A DNA stretch of 64,000 nt from Nitrosomonadaceae bacterium. GTDB lineage: Bacteria; Pseudomonadota; Gammaproteobacteria; Burkholderiales; Nitrosomonadaceae. The stretch is from assembly GCA_030646695.1 (NCBI GenBank), contig JAUSLF010000078.1, positions 1 through 64,000 on the forward strand, in the 5' to 3' direction. The notes under the pieces were generated by a model, which searched no databases, was not told the origin of the DNA, and saw only the letters and a list, made by a program, of their open reading frames with translations. This document shows positions 57,865 to 64,000 of this stretch, piece after piece. Position 1 is the first letter of the stretch, and each line of letters starts with the position of its first letter. The position numbers were made by a program, and so were the translations under genes.

Positions 57865-58641
57865 TTAGACCCCCAGGAAATGGGTCAGCGGATAGTGGAA
57901 GGTGTCATCATGGCATTTGAGCGCACCCAGTATGGCCGTGCCGGAAAACACCCTGGCGTCGTATTGGCAGAGGCTGACGACTGGAAACCGGTGCCCCAAG
58001 CCATTATTGTAGCGGGTCTCAAAGTCATTCAACTCCTCAATCGACACGTTTTTATGCAGAATCCAAGCCATGTCGCCGAGCACCCGTAAGCCATGAATAC
58101 CATGCTTGCCGGCATCGAGAAAAGCTTTCTCAAAAAAGGCGTATATCTCCGCGCTGCTCGGCATTCCATCCATAACAATCAGGCGGCCTTCTTTCATATC
58201 CTCATCGATACCGGGCCTGACATCGCGTAACTCTCCCAGGATATGGGCCTGCACCTCGGTAGCCGCCACCATGAAGCAACGGTCGCCAACCTGTAAGCCG
58301 CTGAGCAAAAATGGTAACGCTAGCTTTAACCTGCCTTGGTCGGTTTCATAAAAAGCGCATAAGTGATTTCCGTAGTCGATCGAGATTCCCTCCAGCGTGA
58401 TATGAGAAACCTGGCCGGTCACATGCCCAGCTTTAACGCTGCTTCCCGGTGCTGGGCTCTGTTCCAGATAGGCAAATAAATCAGCAAGACGGAAGCGGCG
58501 TTCACGTCTGACACCAATGCGCAAGCAAGGTAGCTTGCCAGAATCGCTCCAGCGCCTTAGCGATATCTCGCTCGTATTCAGAATCTTGGCTGCCTGTTTA
58601 ATATTCAGGAGCTCTTCAGCAACGTGTGCGGCCGTGCTCAT
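57865..58641 (-). CDS. MEDS-domain regulator with MerR-type helix-turn-helix (DcmR-like)
   Basis: A 258-residue regulator. The N-terminal 60 residues form an excisionase/MerR-like helix-turn-helix (LNIKQAAKILNTSEISLRRW). Residues about 90-255 form a MEDS domain (GNHLCAFYET, then the DMKEGRLIVMDG region), the sensing module found in DcmR, the repressor of dichloromethane dehalogenase in methylotrophs. It lies opposite a haloalkane-dehalogenase-like gene, with 175 bases between the start codons, and probably controls it. A halogenated or one-carbon signal is a reasonable guess, not shown. Confidence 0.85.
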   Translation of the reverse strand: MSTAAHVAEELLNIKQAAKILNTSEISLRRWSDSGKLPCLRIGVRRERRFRLADLFAYLEQSPAPGSSVKAGHVTGQVSHITLEGISIDYGNHLCAFYETDQGRLKLALPFLLSGLQVGDRCFMVAATEVQAHILGELRDVRPGIDEDMKEGRLIVMDGMPSSAEIYAFFEKAFLDAGKHGIHGLRVLGDMAWILHKNVSIEELNDFETRYNNGLGHRFPVVSLCQYDARVFSGTAILGALKCHDDTFHYPLTHFLGV

Positions 58642-58730
58642 GTACTGTTCCTTGTCAACAATTACCCATTTGATACATCCGGGTGGTCCAGTACCTCTAA
58701 ATACATAATCAGATTACTTTCATAAATCTC

Positions 58731-58805
58731 TTGACATCAATTGTAGCATGGTATCAAATCATTCGTAATGATGAGTAATGATTATTAATGATTATTAATG
58801 AATAA
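58731..58805 (+). promoter_or_regulatory. dehalogenase promoter with four phased 10-bp repeats
   Basis: A TTGACA (58731-58736) and a weak TATCAA/TCAAAT -10 near 58752-58759 are followed by four head-to-tail 10-base units: TAATGATGAG (58766), TAATGATTAT (58776), TAATGATTAT (58786), TAATGAATAA (58796). One unit per helical turn places them on one DNA face, directly before the ribosome binding site AGAGGGA. Likely operator for the divergent MEDS regulator. Confidence 0.6.
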
Positions 58806-58816
58806 GAGGGATCAAG

Positions 58817-60091
58817 ATGAGTAAGGTATCAGGCATTTCAGACGTTTTGAGTGATTGCAGCTTTTATAGTGCTCTCAGCCATTCGCCCGTACGGGCTGCA
58901 GGGAATACACCCAACCTGTCGATTTATCGGCCGCGGGGTGAACACCTATACGGAAGCTTCCGTTACAAGGCGCCGACTGAAGGTCTGCTGCAGGTAGGTG
59001 GAGCGCATAGCACGGAAGCCGAATGGTCTGATGATTTCGAGATTGCCTGGACCAAGATGGGCAACAAGGGGCCGCTAGTGCTCTTTCTGCATGGCGTTCC
59101 GACCAATCGTTCGCAGTGGGAGGAAGTGCAAGGGCAGGTGTCACGTTTCTGTGAGACCATCTCTATCGATATGCTTGGTATGGGCGAGAGCTCCAAGCCG
59201 CGCCTTTATGGCCGCAGACAAAATTCTGCTCCCAATGACATGTGGCATTGGATCCACGATACGGATTACATCGAGAAACTGATGCAGCAGGAATACCCCG
59301 GCCGCAAATTCATTTTTATTGCCGACGACTGGGGAAGCGGTATCGCTTCGCAATATGCCGCCAAGTATAACGAGCGCTTAAATGCCTTTGTGCAGATGGA
59401 TCCGATTGCCTTCGATGGTTACCCCGTCAATGAGATACAGGCCATCGGCCGGGCAGCGGAGATACCGAATACGCCGGAAGGCGATGCCCAGTATGCGATG
59501 CTGTTTGCGGCCTTCGACCAGACGCTGGTGCAGATTCTGAAGACGATGGTGTACGACCCTTCCAAATACAATCAATACAATCTGCGTTATCTTACCTTTC
59601 CCTACGTCGACGTGGACTACGAGCGAAATGGCTGCGGCGACGGTATCACGGGCGTCGCCAAGTCAACAACCATGCGGTTGAAGCTACATAACATGCGTGT
59701 GCTGTCGGATCGGGCGGCAACTCTCAGTCCCGCCCTGCTGCTGCCTCATCACCCGCAACGTAATCCAAATGGCGTGCGCTACCAAGACATAACCGTCCCG
59801 ATGCTGATCATGTGGGGTGAGTACGACAACATGATGCCGGCAGCACAAACGCAACGGTTTGCCAACGTGTTGGGGACAGATGACGTCCAGATCACTTACA
59901 TTCCAAGGTCAGGGCATTTTCCGGCTACAGATAATCCGGATGGTGTGGCGGATACCATCATTAATTTCATCCGCCGCGTGATGGGGCGTAGTGCGCTTGC
60001 CGATATCTATGCCGGTAACCAGGGCATCTGGAAAGGTGATGAACAACAGATGGTGCAAGAGTTGCGAATCCTGCATCGAATTGCGGACTAA
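58817..60091 (+). CDS. haloalkane-dehalogenase-like alpha/beta hydrolase
   Basis: A 424-residue alpha/beta hydrolase. HGVP (92-95) forms the oxyanion region; the nucleophile is Asp171 in ADDWGS, followed by Trp172, the halide-binding position of haloalkane dehalogenases; the acid is probably Asp337 (GEYDNMMP) and the base His367 (RSGHFP). About 70 residues precede the core, so the chain is longer than the usual 300. The Asp-Trp pair supports a dehalogenase or an epoxide hydrolase rather than an esterase. No signal peptide. The promoter region has phased repeats opposite a DcmR-like gene. Confidence 0.82.
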   Translation: MSKVSGISDVLSDCSFYSALSHSPVRAAGNTPNLSIYRPRGEHLYGSFRYKAPTEGLLQVGGAHSTEAEWSDDFEIAWTKMGNKGPLVLFLHGVPTNRSQWEEVQGQVSRFCETISIDMLGMGESSKPRLYGRRQNSAPNDMWHWIHDTDYIEKLMQQEYPGRKFIFIADDWGSGIASQYAAKYNERLNAFVQMDPIAFDGYPVNEIQAIGRAAEIPNTPEGDAQYAMLFAAFDQTLVQILKTMVYDPSKYNQYNLRYLTFPYVDVDYERNGCGDGITGVAKSTTMRLKLHNMRVLSDRAATLSPALLLPHHPQRNPNGVRYQDITVPMLIMWGEYDNMMPAAQTQRFANVLGTDDVQITYIPRSGHFPATDNPDGVADTIINFIRRVMGRSALADIYAGNQGIWKGDEQQMVQELRILHRIAD

Positions 60092-60185
60092 ACGACGTAA
60101 AAAAACTTTCATTTCTGCAATGGCGAAGCGGTGGCTATAATCATTAGGTTGTTAATATTCATTTCTCCCTGACAGAATCTCTTCC

Positions 60186-60788
60186 ATGACGGTTAAGAAT
60201 AACGGCTCGCACTCACTAACCTGGCTGGAGGATCATGGCGACTATCTGTTTCGCTATGCCTTGCTGAAGGTGAAAGACACTCATCTGGCCGAGGATATGG
60301 TTCAGGAAACCCTGCTGGCTGCCATTGCCTCGTGGAGCAGCTTCACCAACCAGTCATCGGTCAGGACTTGGCTCACGGCCATACTCAAATACAAGTTGCT
60401 CGATCATTACCGGCGGCAAGGCCGTGAGGTGGCGATTAGCGATCTAGTTGATCAGGATGAAGATGAAAGTCTGGATAATTTTTTTGCGGCTAGTGGTCGT
60501 TGGATCGACAGGCCGGATGCTTTTCCCAGCCCGGAATCGGCATTCCAGCGGAAAGAATTCTGGAAAGTCTTTGAAGAATGTCTATCCAGACTGAAGCCGC
60601 GGCAGGCTGAGGTGTTTCTCGCCAAAGAGGTTTATGGCATGAGTAATGAGGAGATTTGTAAGGATTTTGCGTTGAGCCCGACCAACACATGGGTGCTGAT
60701 GCATCGCGCCCGGCTGTCTCTGTGTAAATGTCTGAAAATTCACTGGCCGGATTTGGACGGATTGATTGAGGAAACAGGTACATGTTGA
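60186..60788 (+). CDS. ECF-like sigma-70 family RNA polymerase sigma factor
   Basis: A 200-residue sigma factor with region 2 (LFRYALLKVKDTHLAEDMVQ, -10 recognition) and region 4 (LKPRQAEVFLAKEVYGMSNEEICKD, then a helix ending RARLSLCKCL for -35 binding). The linker of about 60 residues is longer than in most ECF factors, resembling the TIGR02943-type group. A TATAAT lies at 60136-60141 upstream. It overlaps its anti-sigma gene by seven bases. Confidence 0.9.
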   Translation: MTVKNNGSHSLTWLEDHGDYLFRYALLKVKDTHLAEDMVQETLLAAIASWSSFTNQSSVRTWLTAILKYKLLDHYRRQGREVAISDLVDQDEDESLDNFFAASGRWIDRPDAFPSPESAFQRKEFWKVFEECLSRLKPRQAEVFLAKEVYGMSNEEICKDFALSPTNTWVLMHRARLSLCKCLKIHWPDLDGLIEETGTC

Positions 60789-61027
60789 ATTGCAAACAAG
60801 CAAGTGAATTGGCTTCACAGGCAATGGATGAAAAGCTGCCATTCCGGGAAAGAATGGCGCTTAAATTGCACCTGCTCTTTTGCCGCAGCTGCGCTAATTT
60901 TACCCGGCAACTCGCTTTTTTACGTGAGGCCTCATACCGTTTTCGCACTCATCATGATCTCCATCTATCGGATGAAGCAAGGCAGCGAATCGTCAACACC
61001 CTGAAGGACAAACAAGATTGCGGCTGA
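60782..61027 (+). CDS. zinc-containing anti-sigma factor (ZAS/zf-HC2 type)
   Basis: An 81-residue protein with the zinc motif HLLFCRSC (H-x3-C-x2-C) at about 30-37 and a first Cys in LNCKQASE, the pattern of the zf-HC2 anti-sigma family. No membrane helix, so it is a soluble, probably redox-sensitive, inhibitor of the sigma factor just upstream. Translational overlap of seven bases supports equimolar production. Confidence 0.88.
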   Translation: MLNCKQASELASQAMDEKLPFRERMALKLHLLFCRSCANFTRQLAFLREASYRFRTHHDLHLSDEARQRIVNTLKDKQDCG

Positions 61028-61088
61028 CCCCGTTAACTACTTTATCAGTTTTACATCAACCTTCAACAGGAACAGAAAGGAAATCAAA

Positions 61089-61670
61089 ATGTCCGGATAC
61101 TCCACACTGAGCCTTCCCCAGCAACACGTCGAGAGCGGCTCACCCAAGGTCAAAGAGGTACTGGAAACAGCCCTGAAGCAGACGGGTTTCATCCCCAACA
61201 TGTACAGCTATATGGCCAACGCCCCGGGGCTGCTGAATACCTATCTCTTCGGCTATAACCAGTTTCGTAATGAAACTGGCTTCAGCCCAATTGAGCAGGA
61301 AGTTGTACTCTTGACCATCAGCCGCGAAAATGGCTGCCATTATTGCGTCGCCGCGCATAGCGTGGTTGCTGCTAAATTTTCCAAGGTACCGGAGGAAGTG
61401 ACCGGCGCCATCCGGAACAGTGCAGCAATTCCCGATGCCAAACTGAATGCGCTGAGCGAATTCACCAAGACTTTGTTGAATACGCGCGGCCACCCGGAAA
61501 AAAGCGATCTTGAGACCTTCCTTGCAGCAGGCTATGCAGAACAGAATGTGCTAGATATTCTGCTGGCAATCAGTGTCAAGATCATCAGCAATTATGCCAA
61601 CCACCTTTTCGATACGCCGCTTGATGACATGTTTAAATCGCGGGAATGGCATACCGGGCAAGTGTTGTAA
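61089..61670 (+). CDS. AhpD-like peroxidase-related protein
   Basis: A 193-residue protein of the CMD/AhpD fold with CHYCVAAHS, the redox CxxC plus His. Members often have hydroperoxide-reducing activity. It follows the sigma/anti-sigma pair by 61 bases with its own GGAA ribosome binding site. This order (sigma, ZAS, AhpD-like) suggests a peroxide-response unit in which the enzyme is a target of the sigma factor. Confidence 0.88.
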   Translation: MSGYSTLSLPQQHVESGSPKVKEVLETALKQTGFIPNMYSYMANAPGLLNTYLFGYNQFRNETGFSPIEQEVVLLTISRENGCHYCVAAHSVVAAKFSKVPEEVTGAIRNSAAIPDAKLNALSEFTKTLLNTRGHPEKSDLETFLAAGYAEQNVLDILLAISVKIISNYANHLFDTPLDDMFKSREWHTGQVL

Positions 61671-61737
61671 CAGAAAGTGGCGCTGAAGCCGAGACAGGAT
61701 CATCTCGTCAAGCTGTTTCTCATAGTTCATTGCGCAC

Positions 61738-62620
61738 ATGAACCACGTTGAAGATCTTTTAAAGAGTCTCTTTATCATGGCCTCGATGGTGGAAGCGCGC
61801 GACCCTTATACGGGAGGCCACCTGTGGCGCGTTTCTCAGTACAGCCGCATCCTGGCCGAAGACGGCGGCCTGCCTGCCAATACCGTTGCCCGTATCGCCT
61901 TGGGCGGCTTTCTGCACGATCTCGGCAAGATCAGCGTGCCGGATGCAATATTGAACAAAGCGGATAAACTTACACTCGAGGAATATACGGTGGTCAAGAC
62001 CCATCCGGAAGTAGGAAGCCGCCTATTGTCTGATCATCCGCTGGCGGATCTCGCCCGTTTCGCTGTGATTCAGCACCACGAAGCACCCGATGGGCTAGGA
62101 TACCCGGCACGGTCTTATTGGCGAACAGATCAGCCTGGACGGCAGCATCGTCGGCATCTGCGACGCCTTCGACGCAATGACCAGCACACGTCCTTACCGC
62201 AGAGCCATGCCCATCGAAAATGCATTAACTATCATTCAGGCCAATCTCGGCAAACAGTTCCATCTGGAATGGGGAGCGCGATTCATCAGACTGGGTGAAG
62301 AGGGATATCTCAATCGCATCGCCGGGCATAGTGAACCCGGCATTCCACTGCAGCAGTGCCCGATATGCGGCCCTACCATTGTTATCAGCAAACACCATCA
62401 GCATGGCGATCATGTTTATTGCCGTGCCTGCGGCGGTGAAGCGCTGGTCAAAAGAGAGGGATCACACCTGGCAATCGAAACAACGGGAAGGCACGGTACC
62501 GCCAGCGATCTCGAGCCGGAGGTCGACAACGATCTGCTCGATCATCTGGCACAGGAAGGCAGCAAACATATTTCCATCAGCGCTACCCGTTCCAAGCCGT
62601 TCTGGCACTGGCCATTCTGA
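61738..62620 (+). pseudogene. HD-GYP phosphodiesterase gene, frameshifted, with C-terminal zinc ribbon
   Basis: The first frame (61738 to about 62109) encodes an HD-GYP domain: DPYTGGHLWRVSQYSR, the HD pair in FLHDLGKISVPD, and HHEAPDGLGYP in place of HHExxDGxGYP. Just after GYP the frame breaks; the continuing frame reads GLIGEQISLDGSIVGICDAF, DAMTSTRPYRRAM and on to a stop at 62618-62620. One surplus base near 62104-62111 explains it. The tail adds a Cys-rich zinc ribbon (CPICGP to CRACGG). Unbroken, it would be about 293 residues with no sensory domain. A sequencing error cannot be ruled out. Confidence 0.8.
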
Positions 62621-62662
62621 GTTTCACCACAACCCCGGCTATCCCTACGATTACGCGAGTCT

Positions 62663-63415
62663 TCACGCTTTGCGGTGCCAGACTGTATCAGGGCAGGCTG
62701 TTTCGTAGCGGTTCTCGAGTGCCGCTACCACCTCCTTAATCTGTTGCTCGACATCGATGGACGTGTGCCCGGTAAGCTCCAGTTTCCGGTCCTCGAAGAC
62801 ATCAACACCGTGGTGCTTGCGTTCCCATTTGGCAATTACTTGGTCACGCTGACGTAACAACGCCTCTACCTGTGGCCGAAACAATACCAGCATGGCAGAA
62901 ATCCACAGGTTAACCGGCCACGACGGGAATGCATGGTCAATCTTAAAACGATCAAGCATGGCAATCACATCCTCGGCCTTGTACCACGCTTCGGCCGTGA
63001 CCCATCGATTGGTAGCGAATAACCCAATAGGGAAGCCGTAGGCATCCATTGAAATGCCGATAAGATGGGAGAGCGCATCTTTCCCCACTGGCCAAGGTTC
63101 TTCGCCATTGTAGGGGATGGGTAGTGTCGCAACTGGCATCCCCGGCTGACGCAGAAAAGTGTGAAAATGGCCGTTCTCTCCGGCATCGGTGCGGTGCGCA
63201 TGATAGTAATACTGGCTGTGCGTTTCCCCATCAAACACATCATCCTTCGGGTAGTGTTCGAGTTCGTAAAACATACCCTGCCCCTTCAGCACCTCGCCGA
63301 CGATATTAAGACCAGCTTTGTGCAACACTCGGTAGCATTCGACAATCTGTGCGCCGGCATCGGCCATGCGTGCGAGCTGCTCGCGGGGCAACGCGGTAAA
63401 ATCAGCGGATTCCAT
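62663..63415 (-). CDS. uncharacterised protein, possibly DUF6969 family
   Basis: A 250-residue cytosolic protein without signal or membrane segment. It is rich in aromatic residues and His, with GEVLKGQGMFYELEHYP, SQYYYHAHRTDAGENGHFHTF (several His that could bind metal) and HLIGISMDAYGFPIGLFATN. I associate the pattern with DUF6969, but with low certainty. It is transcribed toward the HD-GYP gene, with 42 bases between their ends. Confidence 0.6.
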   Translation of the reverse strand: MESADFTALPREQLARMADAGAQIVECYRVLHKAGLNIVGEVLKGQGMFYELEHYPKDDVFDGETHSQYYYHAHRTDAGENGHFHTFLRQPGMPVATLPIPYNGEEPWPVGKDALSHLIGISMDAYGFPIGLFATNRWVTAEAWYKAEDVIAMLDRFKIDHAFPSWPVNLWISAMLVLFRPQVEALLRQRDQVIAKWERKHHGVDVFEDRKLELTGHTSIDVEQQIKEVVAALENRYETACPDTVWHRKA

Positions 63416-63503
63416 TCTCTATCTTCAAAAATTGAAAAATGCGATGAAGTACACACACTGGCACCTCATCGCACGAAGCTAACCTGCAAGAGTTTCGCTA
63501 TTG

Positions 63504-64000
63504 TTAGTGCCGCTTTGCTGCGCAGGTCCCCCCAGCACTGCAAGGATTCCTGGCAGCACAAGGATTCTTAGCGGCACAGGGGTTATGTGCTCCAGCAACT
63601 GGCTTGAACGACTTCTGCAGTTTAGCCGTATAAGCCGTCAACGCAGCAAGTTGCCGTGAATCCCAAGCGAGCGGCGTGGCCTGCATCGGTTTGACCATGC
63701 AGAGCTGTACCATTTCCTCCAGCGTAATCGATTTCATACTGGCACTGTCCGCCGCCATTTGAACAAAGTGCGGATAAGGCTTGGCAAAGCTGGGTTGAAG
63801 CATGGCAGTGCCATCCTGATGGCATGTTGCACAGGAAAGGCTGCCGCCACTGCTCAGCTTTGGGTCGTTCCACAAGGCCCTGCCTTCATCCTGCAATGCC
63901 TGGTGATTTCCCTTATACGGTTTTGTTCCCTTGGGCCGGGTCACCTGCTTAGGATCAATCCGGCCACTGGCAGCGCAGGGATTCATGGCCGCACAAGGAT
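63504..64000 (-). CDS. cytochrome c with NPCAA repeats, running off the right edge
   Basis: The frame runs to the edge of the window on the minus strand. It opens with PCAAM-NPCAASGR, so the ATG at 63986 is internal and the true start lies beyond 64000. One heme site CATCH is in SLSCATCHQDGTAM; the axial Met is probably in ITLEEMVQLCMVKPM. The C-terminus has Cys-rich units NPCAAKNPCAARNPCSAGG with a final GTCAAKRH. These flanking NPCxA units on both sides of a cytochrome domain are unusual and may bind metal. Periplasmic by inference. Confidence 0.75.
   Translation of the reverse strand, partial: PCAAMNPCAASGRIDPKQVTRPKGTKPYKGNHQALQDEGRALWNDPKLSSGGSLSCATCHQDGTAMLQPSFAKPYPHFVQMAADSASMKSITLEEMVQLCMVKPMQATPLAWDSRQLAALTAYTAKLQKSFKPVAGAHNPCAAKNPCAARNPCSAGGTCAAKRH

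Overview
The window looks like a chromosomal segment of a betaproteobacterium, most likely of the Nitrosomonadales (Nitrosomonas, Nitrosospira, Gallionella and Sulfuricella relatives). This rests on the make-up of the housekeeping blocks (mreBCD-mrdA-rodA-rlpA, gatCAB, rsxB-nth-DUF1841, aat-bpt, yqgE-ruvX-pyrR-pyrB-pyrC', trxA-rho-rpmE), on moderately GC-rich coding sequence, and on small c-type cytochromes. Placement is by inference only; there is no rRNA gene, and no tRNA gene was recognised.

Layout. 0-2.1 kb: a lipoprotein, a DUF4384-type secreted protein, a decayed fragment and an array of four small hairpin repeats. 2.1-5.6 kb: a type I restriction-modification remnant (hsdM plus fic, with no hsdS or hsdR in view). 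6-13 kb: the elongasome operon on the minus strand. 13-19.5 kb: gatCAB, an Uup-type ABC-F ATPase and two small cytochromes c. 19.5-25 kb: DNA repair, electron transfer and pyrimidine genes plus the N-degron transferases. 25-27.5 kb: an Rrf2 regulator, an outer-membrane protein with a broken upstream micro-gene, and a ComEA-like protein. 27.9-33.3 kb: the pyrimidine operon, into which a BstYI-like restriction-modification system has been spliced between pyrB and pyrC' with ATGA overlaps at every join. 33-40.5 kb: oligopeptidase A, thioredoxin, Rho, L31, an M48 lipoprotein protease, a MITE-like element and a class I aldolase.

40.6-58 kb is an accessory metal and metalloid region. An arsenosugar biosynthesis cluster (AhpD-like protein, two glycosyltransferases, ArsM, ArsS, TVP38 membrane protein, FAD oxidoreductase) is followed by exported MsrA and MsrB, a pstSCAB phosphate transporter without phoU, DUF3047 and DUF3179 genes, and a merTPFA operon with divergent merR and an intact mer promoter. 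Two places, near 45.6 kb and 54.3 kb, are copies of one ancestral oxidoreductase-DUF3179 pair. Each copy has kept one gene and reduced the other to a scar.

57.9-64 kb holds a MEDS-domain (DcmR-like) regulator divergent from a haloalkane-dehalogenase-like hydrolase, with four helically phased 10-bp repeats between promoter and start codon. Then come a sigma factor with its zinc anti-sigma factor and an AhpD-like protein, a frameshifted HD-GYP gene, an uncharacterised protein, and a cytochrome c with Cys-rich NPCAA repeats that runs off the right edge.
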